Positions 43,144 through 52,212 of a DNA stretch of 64,000 nt are shown here, piece after piece. Position 1 is the stretch's first letter, and every line of letters begins with the position of its first letter. The position numbers were made by a program, and so were the translations under genes. The notes under the pieces were generated by a model. It worked only from the letters and a program-made list of their open reading frames with translations, ran no database searches and was not told where the DNA came from. Source of the DNA: Dyella_B humi (GTDB lineage: Bacteria; Pseudomonadota; Gammaproteobacteria; Xanthomonadales; Rhodanobacteraceae); contig NZ_JADIKI010000022.1 in the NCBI RefSeq assembly GCF_044904605.1, positions 992,001-1,056,000 on the forward strand, written 5' to 3'.

Positions 43144-43827
43144 TTACAGCTTCACATCCACCACCATCTGCTCATCCTGATACATCCCCGGAAACGCCTG
43201 CTTCAAGTACGCCACTTTCGGCGCATCGTTGACCACGATGTACATGTTGTCAGGATGCTTTCGCGCGTAATCCTGGTGATAGTCCTCGGCGGGATAGAAG
43301 CGAGTCAGCGGCTGCACCAGCGTCACGATCGAGTTATCGAATACCTTGGCCGCATCGAGCTGCGTGATGTACGACTCCGCGATCTTTTTCTGCTCCGCAT
43401 TCGCGTAAAAGATTTCCGAGCGATATTGCGTGCCGGCATCCGGCCCCTGACGGTTGAGCGTGGTGGGATCGTGCGCCACTGCGAAATAGATCTTCAGCAA
43501 TTGTCCGTAACTGAGCACAGCAGGATCGAACGCGATCTTCACCGATTCGGCGTGCCCGGTAGTGCCATCGCTCACGTCATCGTAATGCGCCGTACCGGCG
43601 CCGCCGCCGCTGTAGCCAGCCCATACCTGTCGCACGCCGCGCACGTGCTCGAACACCGATTGCATGCCCCAGAAACAGCCGCCTGCGAGCACCGCGGTTT
43701 CCGTGCCGTGCGCGGCGGGTTTTGCTTCGTCGTAGGAAGGATCGGGGACCGGCGCGTTGCTGGCCGTGGCCGTGCAGGCGGTCAGGCCGATCAGTGCGGC
43801 AAGAGTGGCGAAACGACGGGTTTGCAT
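43144..43827 (-). CDS. msrA: Peptide-methionine (S)-S-oxide reductase, lipoprotein or exported
   Basis: A 227-residue MsrA. A lipobox-like LTAC at residues 15-18 follows a short hydrophobic segment, so the enzyme is likely anchored in the envelope. The catalytic GGCFWG motif has C51; the family blocks RQVWAGYSGGG, HAESVKIAFDP and YRSEIFYANAEQ follow. It reduces methionine-S-sulfoxide in periplasmic or membrane proteins, with electrons from a thioredoxin-like partner. Confidence 0.95.
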   Translation of the reverse strand: MQTRRFATLAALIGLTACTATASNAPVPDPSYDEAKPAAHGTETAVLAGGCFWGMQSVFEHVRGVRQVWAGYSGGGAGTAHYDDVSDGTTGHAESVKIAFDPAVLSYGQLLKIYFAVAHDPTTLNRQGPDAGTQYRSEIFYANAEQKKIAESYITQLDAAKVFDNSIVTLVQPLTRFYPAEDYHQDYARKHPDNMYIVVNDAPKVAYLKQAFPGMYQDEQMVVDVKL

Positions 43828-43917
43828 GGGGTGCCTCCGTAAGAGCCTGTCTGGTATTCGCTGGCGGGCTCTTTATGGTTACTCCCGTACATGGTGTCTT
43901 GCGAGAAATTTCCTAGT

Positions 43918-43946
43918 GAGCCCCTCTCCCGGAGGGAGAGGGGCTA
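43918..43946. repeat. Short family A hairpin
   Basis: gcccctctcccggagggaga then ggggcta, preceded by the gaaatttcctagtgag head found in longer A copies. Located just before the 3' end of the RNase operon. Confidence 0.65.
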
Positions 43947-43956
43947 CACAACGCAG

Positions 43957-44175
43957 TTACACCGCGACGACGCGAATCTCTACATCATCTATCTGCACGA
44001 TCTGCCCAGCATGAATCTTGCAAGTCTTGCGCAGCTCCTGCTGCCCATCCACGTACACCGCGCCGCTGGCGACGATCTGCTTGCCTTGCCCGCCGCTGTC
44101 GCAAAGGCCGGTCAACTTGAGCAACTGGTTGAGTTCGACGTAGTCGCGATCGAGTTCAAATTCGAGATGAGTCAT
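43957..44175 (-). CDS. S4-domain RNA-binding protein (YbcJ-like)
   Basis: A 72-residue S4-domain protein: DYVELNQLLKLTGLCDSGGQ, AVYVDGQQELRKTCKI and a C-terminal strand VQIDDVEIRVV. It binds structured RNA, possibly rRNA or tRNA. Its ATG overlaps the barstar stop by 4 bases (ATGA), so it is the third gene of a coupled operon. Confidence 0.92.
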   Translation of the reverse strand: MTHLEFELDRDYVELNQLLKLTGLCDSGGQGKQIVASGAVYVDGQQELRKTCKIHAGQIVQIDDVEIRVVAV

Positions 44176-44615
44176 GAGGCGCGATGCGAAGGCAGCACCA
44201 TGGGGTGCTCGGGCAGGCTGAGGAAGGCGAAGAATGGGCGGTTCTGGCCCATGGCGAAGCTGGCCGATTCGTGCAGGATACCGAGCAGCGTATCGAAATC
44301 TTTTGCTGCGGCCTGGCGTAGATCATTAGCATGATCGAGCAGCAGGGCGTGGCCCGCGCCGTGCAGCCAGCCCAGGTCGCGCAGGCTGTCCAGCAACGCA
44401 TCCCAGTTCTGGCCGAAGCCGCTGGGCATGTTGAGCGCCACGGCGAGGCGGCGCAGCAGTTCGACCTTGTCGTGACAGCCGGCCAGGTCGGCGCGGCATA
44501 CGTACAGTTGGCCTTCCTCGGCGGCGGCAGCGAGCGCGTCGAAGTCGGCGGCGTCGATGAAGTACACGCCACCGTCGTTCGCCTGGGTCAGGTCGAGAGC
44601 GCCTTCCGCACTCAT
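44172..44615 (-). CDS. Barstar-family ribonuclease inhibitor
   Basis: A 147-residue barstar-like protein: VYFIDAADFDALAAAAEE, a helix-rich part with KVELLRRLAVALNMPSGFGQ and NWDALLDSLRDLGW, the typical inhibitor region. It should bind and block the RNase encoded just upstream. ATG overlaps the RNase stop by 4 bases (ATGA), the tight coupling expected for a toxic enzyme and its inhibitor. A longer frame to 44861 overlaps the RNase gene and is rejected. Confidence 0.92.
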   Translation of the reverse strand: MSAEGALDLTQANDGGVYFIDAADFDALAAAAEEGQLYVCRADLAGCHDKVELLRRLAVALNMPSGFGQNWDALLDSLRDLGWLHGAGHALLLDHANDLRQAAAKDFDTLLGILHESASFAMGQNRPFFAFLSLPEHPMVLPSHRAS

Positions 44616-45049
44616 CGGTTCACCTGGAACGGCTTGAAGCTGCGGTAGTGATCGTCGGTGTAATAGAACAACGTGGGCGGCGTGCCGCCGGTAATGATGC
44701 GTCGCGTGCCACGGTTGCTCGCATCGGGCGTCGGCACCGTGTATTCGTGGTAATAGCCGCGCGGCTCCTGCGGCAGCAAGCCTTCGTAATTGCCGAACAC
44801 CACGCCATCCTGACTGTAGGGGAAGGGGCCGCCTTGCAGAATGGCGGTCAGCGTGGTGCAAGCCTCGGCCGGCATGAAGGGCGGCAGGTTAGTGTTGGCA
44901 GCCGGACAGTTGTAATGGCCTGTTGCAGGCAGCGTGACGTTGCCATGCGACACCATCCCCTGCGGCGGCGCAGCGTGCCGGTTCCAGAAGATAATCGCGC
45001 CGATCAACGCGGCGATCAGTACCAGGGGGATGAGGCGAGACAGCGACAC
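44612..45049 (-). CDS. Secreted or anchored guanyl-specific ribonuclease (barnase/RNase Sa-like)
   Basis: A 145-residue protein. An N-terminal hydrophobic segment (LIPLVLIAALIGAIIFW) is a signal anchor or uncleaved signal. The enzyme domain has the catalytic acid E89 in FGNYEGLLP, Arg residues around 113-117, and the catalytic His H134 in TDDHYRSFKPF, matching E54/R69/H85 of RNase Sa. Two cysteines (48 and 64) may pair. It would cut RNA after G outside the cell, or act as a weapon, with barstar protecting the producer. Confidence 0.9.
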   Translation of the reverse strand: MSLSRLIPLVLIAALIGAIIFWNRHAAPPQGMVSHGNVTLPATGHYNCPAANTNLPPFMPAEACTTLTAILQGGPFPYSQDGVVFGNYEGLLPQEPRGYYHEYTVPTPDASNRGTRRIITGGTPPTLFYYTDDHYRSFKPFQVNR

Positions 45050-45202
45050 CGCGGACTCCTTGTTGGCGATCCGGGCAGTGTAGTGCGTCGCGAGGCGCGC
45101 GTCCTTAAGGTATTGCGGCGATGCGCAATGACTTTAAGGACATGCGCCAGTCCATGCCGAGACCTATACAGCGCATACCCCAACCCTTGAAGGAAGAACG
45201 AC

Positions 45203-46186
45203 ATGCTCCGCAAGCCTTTGTGGTTTACGGTTGCGCTGGGCCTGTATGGCGCGGCTTGTTCGTTGTTCGCCACCGACATGCCGGTAGATGCGCCACAGGT
45301 TTTCGCACCTGGCGTGATTTCCGGTCCTGCCGGCGAAGCCTGTCCGGCGTTCACGCCGGATGGCAACACGGTGTACTTCGATGTGGGTTCGATGATCCTT
45401 GTCTCGCATCGCGAGCGCGGCAGCTGGTCCAAGCCGGAGATCGCACCGTTCTCGGGACAATGGCTCGATCACGATCCGACCATGTCGCCGGATGGTTCCT
45501 ATATGGTGTTCGTTTCCAATCGCCCGGTGAAAGCCGGCGCCGAAGCACTGGGCGCGACCATCAACGGCACGTTTTATCCGGCGCGCGGCGGCCATCTGTG
45601 GCGTGTGGATCGCAAGGGAGATGGCTGGGGCACACCGGTGCATCTGCCCGATGCGGTCAACGCCAGTGATCGCACGTACGCCCCCAGCGTTGCGGCGGAT
45701 GGCAGCCTGTACTTTATTCATCCCGATGCGCAGAGCGTGTTCCACATCTACAGCTCGGCATACGCGCATGGCGCGTATCAACCGGCTGTGCTGGTGGCGG
45801 TGGGCGATCCTGCGGCCACCACACACGATCCGGCGATCGCGCCCGATCAATCCTTCATGGTGTTCAATTCGGCGGATGCCAAAGCCGGCAGCATGGGCGA
45901 TTTCTACATCGCGTTTCGCGAAGGCGATCATTGGGGCAAGCCGATCGACCTGGGCGAAGCCGTCAACGGCAAACCGGGCAAGTGGAGCCAGTGGGGCGCG
46001 CATATCGGCCCCGATCACCGCACGCTCTACTACACCAGCGATAGGCAGACGCAACTCAATTATCCGCTGACGCCCGAGCAGGCCAAGGCGGCGCTGGCGC
46101 GCATGCAAAGCTGGGACAACGGCACCGACAACATCTGGTACGTGTCGCTCGCGCCCTGGTTGGATGCGCATCATCGCGAGGGGTGA
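45203..46186 (+). CDS. Exported PD40/TolB-like beta-propeller protein
   Basis: A 327-residue protein with an N-terminal signal (LWFTVALGLYGAACSLFA). It contains repeated WD40-like PD40 blocks: CPAFTPDGNTVYFDVGSM, HDPTMSPDGSYMVFVSNRP, APSVAADGSLYFIHPDA and HDPAIAPDQSFMVFNSAD. Such proteins bind peptides or carbohydrates in the periplasm; function unknown. Divergent from the RNase operon. Confidence 0.85.
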   Translation: MLRKPLWFTVALGLYGAACSLFATDMPVDAPQVFAPGVISGPAGEACPAFTPDGNTVYFDVGSMILVSHRERGSWSKPEIAPFSGQWLDHDPTMSPDGSYMVFVSNRPVKAGAEALGATINGTFYPARGGHLWRVDRKGDGWGTPVHLPDAVNASDRTYAPSVAADGSLYFIHPDAQSVFHIYSSAYAHGAYQPAVLVAVGDPAATTHDPAIAPDQSFMVFNSADAKAGSMGDFYIAFREGDHWGKPIDLGEAVNGKPGKWSQWGAHIGPDHRTLYYTSDRQTQLNYPLTPEQAKAALARMQSWDNGTDNIWYVSLAPWLDAHHREG

Positions 46187-46253
46187 CTTCCGGCGCAGCG
46201 TCGGAACCGTAGCCGGCAGGCTAGACTGCGGCTTTGCCCGCCACGGAGCCGTT

Positions 46254-47927
46254 ATGCCTCTTCCGTCCTTGTCCCTGCGCGTTGCCGGATGCTGCGCCTT
46301 GCTGACTTTCGCCACCGCTGTGCAGGCCTGGCCGCAGACGCAACCGGTGTCTGCAACCGATGCGTCGCACGATGCACGGCCCGCTCTGCCGCCGACACTG
46401 CAAGACTTCGGCCCCTATGTGGACGATGCGCGCAAGACGTTCAACGTGCCCGGTATCGCGGTGGCGATCGTGAAGGACGGCAAGGTGGTGCTGGAGCAGG
46501 GCTACGGTTTGCGCGAAACCGGCAAGACCGAACCGGTGGATGCACATACGTTGTTCGCGATCGCTTCCAACACCAAGGCCTTCACCGCCGCTGCGCTGCA
46601 GATGCTGGCCGAGCAGGGCAAAGTGGACATGGACGGGCGGGTCACCGATTACCTGCCGTGGTTTCAGATGTCCGATCCCTACGTGACGCACGACATGCGC
46701 GTGCGCGATCTGCTGGCGCATCGCAGCGGTTTGAGCCTGGGAGCGGGCGATCTGCTGTATTGGCCGCCGACCAGTTACAGCACGAAGGACGTAGTGGAAC
46801 GCCTAGCCAAGGTGCCGATCGCCAACGGTTTTCGTAGCCACTACGCGTACGACAACATCCTGTTTGCCGTCGCCACGCTGGTGATCGAAAACGTCTCGGG
46901 CCAGCGCTACGCCGATTACCTTCGCGACCACATCTTCAGGCCGGTTGGCATGGACGAATCGCTAGTCGACATGACCTATCTGAAGCCGGACATGGATGTC
47001 GCCACCGGCCACGCCTTGTTCAATTTCAAGGATCTGAAACCGGTGCCGCCGATGGCGTGGACCAACAACCCTGGCGCCGGCGGAATCTACGCCAGCGTGC
47101 ACGACCTGGCCAAGTGGATGAATGTGCAGCTTGCAGGCGGCGAACTGCCCAGCAAGGACAAAGACGGCAAGTCGCGGCACCTGTTCTCGCAGGATAGCCA
47201 GAACCAGATGTGGACGATGCTCACGCCCATTCCGGTGAGCAAGCCGCCAATTCCGGAACTCGAAGCCCTCATGCCGAACTTCGCCGGCTATGGCGAAGGC
47301 TGGTTCCTCAGCGATTACCACGGCCAGAAACTGGTGTGGCACACGGGCGGATGGCCCGGCATGGTCTCGCGCGTGACTCTGGTGCCGGGCCTGAAATTGG
47401 GCGTGGTGGTGCTTACCAATCAGGAAAGCGGTGCTGCGTTCAACGCCATCACCTATCGCGTGCTCGACGCTTACCTCAACTCGGGTAGCAAGACCGATTG
47501 GGTGGCGGTGTACGACAAGGCGGTGAAGCACTCGCAGGGCAAGGCGGACGAAAGCTGGAAACAGCATGAGACCGCGCGCGATGCGAAGAGCAAACCGTCA
47601 TTGCCGCTGGCGAATTACGCGAGCACCTATCGTGACCCCTGGTATGGCGATATCGTCATCGCCAACGAAGGGGGCAAGCTGCGCTTGCGCTTCAGCAAGA
47701 CCAAACAACTGGTAGGCACGATGACGCCGTGGCAGCACGATACCTTCATCGTGCGCTGGGACGATCGTTCCTTGAACGCGGATGCGTTCGTGAACTTTGC
47801 GCTAGATGTGGATGGTCATGTGCGCGAAGTACGCATGGAGCCGATTTCGCCGCTGACGGATTTCAGTTTCGATTTTCAGGATTTGCGATTGACGCCGGTG
47901 AAGGCGGAGGAAGCGAAGGCTGATTGA
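46254..47927 (+). CDS. Exported serine hydrolase (class C beta-lactamase-like)
   Basis: A 557-residue protein with a signal peptide (VAGCCALLTFATAVQA). Penicillin-binding-like motifs: S-x-x-K in AIASNTKAFTAAAL, Y-x-N in HYAYDNILFAVA and H-T-G-G in LVWHTGGWPG. A C-terminal DUF3471-type domain (PWYGDIVIANEGGKLRLRFS) follows. Relatives are D-amino-acid peptidases or esterases; a true beta-lactamase role is unlikely. The ATG at 46254 lies after a gag ribosome-like site; 30-codon extension rejected since it overlaps the previous gene. Confidence 0.9.
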   Translation: MPLPSLSLRVAGCCALLTFATAVQAWPQTQPVSATDASHDARPALPPTLQDFGPYVDDARKTFNVPGIAVAIVKDGKVVLEQGYGLRETGKTEPVDAHTLFAIASNTKAFTAAALQMLAEQGKVDMDGRVTDYLPWFQMSDPYVTHDMRVRDLLAHRSGLSLGAGDLLYWPPTSYSTKDVVERLAKVPIANGFRSHYAYDNILFAVATLVIENVSGQRYADYLRDHIFRPVGMDESLVDMTYLKPDMDVATGHALFNFKDLKPVPPMAWTNNPGAGGIYASVHDLAKWMNVQLAGGELPSKDKDGKSRHLFSQDSQNQMWTMLTPIPVSKPPIPELEALMPNFAGYGEGWFLSDYHGQKLVWHTGGWPGMVSRVTLVPGLKLGVVVLTNQESGAAFNAITYRVLDAYLNSGSKTDWVAVYDKAVKHSQGKADESWKQHETARDAKSKPSLPLANYASTYRDPWYGDIVIANEGGKLRLRFSKTKQLVGTMTPWQHDTFIVRWDDRSLNADAFVNFALDVDGHVREVRMEPISPLTDFSFDFQDLRLTPVKAEEAKAD

Positions 47928-47954
47928 TCGCGTCTTTTATGTCGTGAAAGACAA

Positions 47955-48064
47955 GCTCCCTCCCCTGCTTGCGGGGGAGGGTTGGGGTGGGGTGAGTACT
48001 AGCCTCAAGCTTTCCCGCAAGTATTCACCCCCTCCCAACCTCCCCCTGCAAGCAGGGGGAGGGG
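47955..48064. repeat. Family B composite palindromic repeat
   Basis: Same build as 4289-4399, with gtgagtactagc in the centre. It ends 40 bases before the next gene on the same strand, so it would lie in that gene's leader or in the intergenic part of the transcript. Confidence 0.8.
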
Positions 48065-48104
48065 TATCGCGGTGTTGGGGTTTATCTATTTTGGGGAAAC
48101 ATTC

Positions 48105-49736
48105 ATGCATTCACGTCAATTGATTTTTGGCGCACTACTAAGCTTCGGCCTGCTCGCAGCCTGCGCAAAACAAGAACCACAAACCGCATCTGCGCACCGC
48201 TTCTTCCACGTGCAATTGGCTGGCAAGGAAACGCAGCCGGTATCGGGCCGATTGATCCTGTTCGCCGAAGAAGCCGGCGCAGCAAAAGCCGAGGCGAAAG
48301 ACGGCAAGGTCACGGAGATCGATGCCAACCCCTTCCATCCGACGCAAACAGCGATTGCCGCGCAGGAAGTGGATCGCCTCGTGCCAGGTCAGACCATCGA
48401 TATCGACGCAGACATGCGCGCGTATCCCGATGCGTGGTCGAAGCTTCCGCCTGGCGACTATCTGGTGCAGGCGGTGCTGGATGTCAATCACGATTACAAC
48501 TACCTGGGTCGCGCTGCCGGCGACATCATGAGTCAGGTGATCCCGGTGCATTTGCCCGCGACGGATAGTCCAACGATCAAGCTGGATGAAACCGTGGACG
48601 CGAAGGATCCCTGGACGCTGCCCGATTCCGTGCCCGCCAATCTTCGCGATGCGGCAAAGGCATTGCGCGAACAAGCGCAGCCGATCGACTTCGTGAGCCC
48701 CGCGCTGTCGCAATTCTGGGGACGCGACATCCACATGTACGGCTACGTGGTGCTGCCGCCGGGTTATGACGCATCGTCCAATCAGCGCTATCCCACCGTG
48801 TACTTCACGCACGGCTTCAGCGGCAACAAGGATCGGCTGGCACGCCCGATGGCCTATGTGCAGGCCGGTATGGCAAGCGGTCAGATGCCGCCGATGATCT
48901 GGGTGTTTCTGGACGAATCCAGCGCCACCGGCACGCATGAGTTCGCCGATTCGGTGAACAACGGCCCGTGGGGACAGGCACTGACCACCGAACTGATTCC
49001 TTATCTGGAATCGAAGTACCACATGGACGCCGATGTGAACGGCCGTTTCCTCAACGGTCATTCCTCCGGCGGCTGGGCCACGCTGTGGCTGCAGACGCGT
49101 TATCCGAAGATCTTCGGCGGCACCTGGTCGACGTCGCCCGATCCCAGCGATTTCCACGACTTCACCGGCCCTGATCTGTATGCGCCGCACGCTAACGTGT
49201 ATCGCAAGCCGGACGGTACGCCGTGGCCGCTGGTGCGTGACAAGGGCCAGGTGCTTGGCACCTACGAGCAGTTCGCGCAGATGGAGCGTGTGCTCGGGCC
49301 GTACGGTGGCCAGTTGGCGTCGTTCGAATGGGTGTTCTCGCCGCGCGGCAAGGATGGCCGGCCGCAGCAGATGTTCGATCGCGATACCGGTGACGTGAAT
49401 CCGCAAGTGGTGACCTACTGGCGCGATCACTACGACATTGCCCATCGCCTGCAAGCCGAATGGCCGAGCTTGAAGCCGGACCTGGACGGCAAGATCCATC
49501 TCTATGTCGGCACCGCCGATACCTTCTACTTGGATGGTGCAGCGCATCGTTTGAAGACCGTGCTGGACGGGCTTGGCGCGCATGCCGAATTTCGCTTCAT
49601 TCCGGACCGCACACACTTCGACCTTTACCAGGTAGGCAGCGATCGCTTCGGCTTGTTCAAGGACATCAGCTGGGCGATGTATGCGGTGGCGCGGCCGCAA
49701 GCCGAGGTGAAACCGAAAGTAAATCAGGCGAAGTAG
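48105..49736 (+). CDS. Lipoprotein alpha/beta hydrolase (esterase D-like)
   Basis: A 543-residue enzyme. The lipobox FGLLAAC gives C20 as the lipidation site. Residues 25-170 form an N-terminal beta domain; residues 215-520 form an esterase-D-like alpha/beta hydrolase with YPTVYFTHGFSGNKDR, the nucleophile elbow GRFLNGHSSGGWATLW and the late IPDRTHFDLYQ His. Likely an esterase of carbohydrate acetyl/feruloyl type or similar, substrate unknown. Start at 48105 is the first in-frame ATG that begins the signal. Confidence 0.87.
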   Translation: MHSRQLIFGALLSFGLLAACAKQEPQTASAHRFFHVQLAGKETQPVSGRLILFAEEAGAAKAEAKDGKVTEIDANPFHPTQTAIAAQEVDRLVPGQTIDIDADMRAYPDAWSKLPPGDYLVQAVLDVNHDYNYLGRAAGDIMSQVIPVHLPATDSPTIKLDETVDAKDPWTLPDSVPANLRDAAKALREQAQPIDFVSPALSQFWGRDIHMYGYVVLPPGYDASSNQRYPTVYFTHGFSGNKDRLARPMAYVQAGMASGQMPPMIWVFLDESSATGTHEFADSVNNGPWGQALTTELIPYLESKYHMDADVNGRFLNGHSSGGWATLWLQTRYPKIFGGTWSTSPDPSDFHDFTGPDLYAPHANVYRKPDGTPWPLVRDKGQVLGTYEQFAQMERVLGPYGGQLASFEWVFSPRGKDGRPQQMFDRDTGDVNPQVVTYWRDHYDIAHRLQAEWPSLKPDLDGKIHLYVGTADTFYLDGAAHRLKTVLDGLGAHAEFRFIPDRTHFDLYQVGSDRFGLFKDISWAMYAVARPQAEVKPKVNQAK

Positions 49737-50061
49737 GGCGTATTGGCTGACATGGTTTTCAGGCATAGTTGCCGCCGCAGGCGCTGTAGGTGATTGGCGC
49801 TTGGGCATGTCGTCTCTAGGAGCCTGTCGGGCTTGAGTGGTCGAGGCGAAAATTCGACTGCGTGAGGACAGATTTTCGGCGATTCGCAGGCCCATAGTGG
49901 TTCTATGGGTCAAGGATCGACGGAAATATGGACCGCGCAGGCGGATTTGCAGTCCGGCCGACTCAAGTCCGACAGGCTCCTCGTGGAGCGGCACATCAGG
50001 GGAACCCTGCTCATTGCGAACAGGGCGCTTCCTATAGGGCAAGTAAGCTGGAGGGAATCAC
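49737..50061. other. 325-base intergenic region holding a complete family E element
   Basis: No gene seen. The main content is the family E element at 49818-49983. A weak taagctggagggaatcac ribosome-site region precedes the DUF3761 gene. Confidence 0.7.
49818..49983. repeat. Family E element with 21-base terminal inverted repeats
   Basis: Ends aggagcctgtcgggcttgag and ctcaagtccgacaggctcct are inverted with one mismatch across 21 bases. The 120-base inside is not palindromic and reads through gtggttctatgggtcaagg and cggaaatatggaccgcgcag. Size, ends and lack of coding capacity fit a small non-autonomous element or a MITE-like unit. Partial copy at 1062-1096. Confidence 0.7.
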
Positions 50062-50523
50062 ATGAAATCGTTTGGGTTGATCGCAGTACTGGCCGCCGCG
50101 CTGATGGCCCCGGGCCTCTATGCGCAGCAGGCTCCCGCCGCCGCAGGCAGCATGACGGTGCAATGCAAGGACGGTACGTCGCAGACGGTAACCACCACTA
50201 AGGGTGCCTGCCACGGACACAAGGGCATCAACAAGTCGGCCAGCGGTTCCTCTGCCGCTGCTGCACCGGCGGCCGAATCGGCTCCGGCTGCGGCACCTGC
50301 GGCAGCCAGCAAGTCTATGGCGGCTTCGAAGGCGGCACCGGCTGCCACGCCGGCAGCAGGCGGCGGCGCGGGCCAGGTGTGGGTGAACACCGGTTCCAAG
50401 ACCAAGACGTATCACTGCGAAGGCAGCAAGTGGTACGGCAAGACCAAGGAAGGCAAGTACATGAGCGCGTCGGACGCGCAGGCGGCCGGTTACCACGCGG
50501 CGAAGAACGAGAAGTGTCAGTAA
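50062..50523 (+). CDS. Exported Ala-rich protein with DUF3761 region
   Basis: A 153-residue protein with a signal peptide (FGLIAVLAAALMAPGLYAQ). Residues 30-60 are DUF3761-like (CKDGTSQTVTTTKGACHGHK); residues 62-100 are a low-complexity Ala/Ser/Pro linker; residues 105-153 form a second small domain (YHCEGSKWYGKTKEGKYMSA) seen in many exported Proteobacterial proteins. Four cysteines could form two disulfides. Function unknown. Confidence 0.85.
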   Translation: MKSFGLIAVLAAALMAPGLYAQQAPAAAGSMTVQCKDGTSQTVTTTKGACHGHKGINKSASGSSAAAAPAAESAPAAAPAAASKSMAASKAAPAATPAAGGGAGQVWVNTGSKTKTYHCEGSKWYGKTKEGKYMSASDAQAAGYHAAKNEKCQ

Positions 50524-50529
50524 TGCATG

Positions 50530-50642
50530 TATAGCCCTCTCCCCTTCGGGGAGAGGGTTGGGTGAGGGGCGAACCTTGCGTTGATACACATCTTTTTCGC
50601 AAGATTGGCCCCTCACCTCGATCCTCTCCCCGGAGGGGAGAG
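50530..50642. repeat. Family A inverted pair
   Basis: Left ctctccccttcggggagagg hairpin, middle gaaccttgcgttg / tttcgcaagattgg, right reverse hairpin ctctccccggaggggagagg. Between convergent genes. Confidence 0.8.
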
Positions 50643-50655
50643 GAAGAAAGGCGGT

Positions 50656-51084
50656 TCACGCCACCTGCCACGGATCGTAACTACCGATCCACCACAAATG
50701 CCCTTGCGGATCGCGGCAGGCATAACCTGCACCGCCATACTCCTTCTCCGCATACTCCTCGACGATTTCTGCGCCCGCTGCCTTCGCACGCTCGTAATGC
50801 GCCTTGCAGTCGCTGACGATCACGCACGCGCATTGCGTTTCGCGGCCGTGGATTTCATCCGGTTGTGCTATGTATTCGCCGAAACCATCCGGGCTAACCT
50901 CGCCGAGCATCACCATGCCACCGCCGTGTACCAGTTGCGCATGCATCACGCGGCCATGTTCGTTCTCGTACACCGCATGTTTTTCGAAACCGAACGCCTT
51001 GCACAACCAGTCGATGGCGGCGTGAGCGTCGCGATAGCGCAAGCCGGGAATGATGGTGCTGCCGCGAATAACTTTATCGTTCAT
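50656..51084 (-). CDS. VOC family protein (PhnB/glyoxalase-like)
   Basis: A 142-residue VOC protein: IIPGLRYRDAHAAIDWLCKAFG at the start, HAQLVHGGGMVMLGEV in the middle and ACRDPQGHLWWIGSYDPW at the end, the build of PhnB-like and uncharacterised glyoxalase-fold proteins. Metal ligands are not obvious. Near the AraC regulator on the same strand but 81 bases apart. Confidence 0.9.
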   Translation of the reverse strand: MNDKVIRGSTIIPGLRYRDAHAAIDWLCKAFGFEKHAVYENEHGRVMHAQLVHGGGMVMLGEVSPDGFGEYIAQPDEIHGRETQCACVIVSDCKAHYERAKAAGAEIVEEYAEKEYGGAGYACRDPQGHLWWIGSYDPWQVA

Positions 51085-51164
51085 GACGATGCGCCTTGTT
51101 GGAAACGTCGCTACAACTTAAGCCACGGTGTTGAGTGCGTCTTGTAGATTTTTTTGGGCGGTGT

Positions 51165-51977
51165 TCAGAGCGGAACGTGGTTCGGGTATGGCCCGCGCGT
51201 GGCCGCGAACTCGGAAGGCGTCATGCCGGCGAAGCGGCGGAATTCGTGGCTCATATGCGCCTGGTCGCAATAGCCGCCGTCGACAGCAATACGCGCCCAA
51301 TCGATCTGATTGGTGGGATGGGCCACATCCACCACGGCGCGAAAACGCATCAGTCGCGCGTATTGCTTGGCCGTCATCCCAACGTGGCGGCGGAACAGCA
51401 GCCCGAAACGATGCGCCGAATAGCCGCTCTCCCGCTGAAGCTTGCCGATACCCGGCACGTCCGGGACGCGGGCCAGCGCGGCGACCGCATGCAGAATCGC
51501 GGCGTCCCAGATAGGCTCATCACGTAGCGTGTGCAGCCATTGCTCCAGTAGCGTCAGGCGTTGCATCGGATGAGTGGTTTCGAGCAGACGCGACCGTAAG
51601 CTGCGGGCGCTGACGCCGAACATATCGTCAAGGTTGATATCGCGCTGTCCGAGTTCTTCGGCGCTGAGCCCTATCAATGCATGCACACCGCCGGGCCTGA
51701 AAATCACGCCCATCACGCGCACCTGTTCGGCGGTATCGATGATCCAACTGTGCCGATACGGCCCGCCGATCACGCTACCCGATGCGCGAATGCAATGGCG
51801 CGTTTCGTCGTCCTGGTAAACGCGTGTTTCGTCTTCGAGCAGGTTGATGATCAGGCCCGCGCCCGGGCTGGGCAGGATACGCTCGTAGCGCAATGCGTCC
51901 GCGGGCATGTCCCAGTCCCAGATGGCCTCGATGACGGAGGCGAGCGGCGGAGCAGGGACGATGCGCAGGAAGCCCAT
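51165..51977 (-). CDS. AraC-family transcriptional regulator
   Basis: A 270-residue regulator with an N-terminal ligand-binding region (residues 1-140, including the DUF6597-like LPSPGAGLIINLLEDETRVY) and a C-terminal AraC HTH domain at residues 155-260 (GIGKLQRESGYSAHRFGLLF; AVDGGYCDQAHMSHEFRRFA). It lies upstream of the VOC gene on the same strand, so it could control it. Inducer unknown. Confidence 0.9.
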   Translation of the reverse strand: MGFLRIVPAPPLASVIEAIWDWDMPADALRYERILPSPGAGLIINLLEDETRVYQDDETRHCIRASGSVIGGPYRHSWIIDTAEQVRVMGVIFRPGGVHALIGLSAEELGQRDINLDDMFGVSARSLRSRLLETTHPMQRLTLLEQWLHTLRDEPIWDAAILHAVAALARVPDVPGIGKLQRESGYSAHRFGLLFRRHVGMTAKQYARLMRFRAVVDVAHPTNQIDWARIAVDGGYCDQAHMSHEFRRFAGMTPSEFAATRGPYPNHVPL

Positions 51978-52070
51978 GGGAGGGAGTCTCTGGAGCGTGG
52001 TGTGTTACATGGTACGCGCTTTTGTCTTATTTCCACGCTTCATTCGTATCCGCACAAGTGCAGAGATGGG

Positions 52071-52183
52071 CTCCCTCCCCTGCTTGCAGGGGAGGGTTGG
52101 GGTGGGGTGAATACTTGCTTGAGACTTTCCCGCAAGTGTTCACCCCCTCCCAGCCTCCCCCTGCAAGCAGGGGGAGGGGCTTA
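52071..52183. repeat. Family B composite palindromic repeat
   Basis: Same build as the other four copies, centre gtgaatacttgcttgagact. Between the AraC gene and the 3' end of the MscS-family gene. Confidence 0.8.
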
Positions 52184-52212
52184 GTCAATGCTTCGATTTT
52201 GCTTCGTGGAAG

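Noticed and set aside
48138..50042. 634-codon open frame on the minus strand
   Set aside because: It lies antisense to the lipoprotein esterase and its translation is Arg/His-rich without domains; a GC-rich shadow frame.
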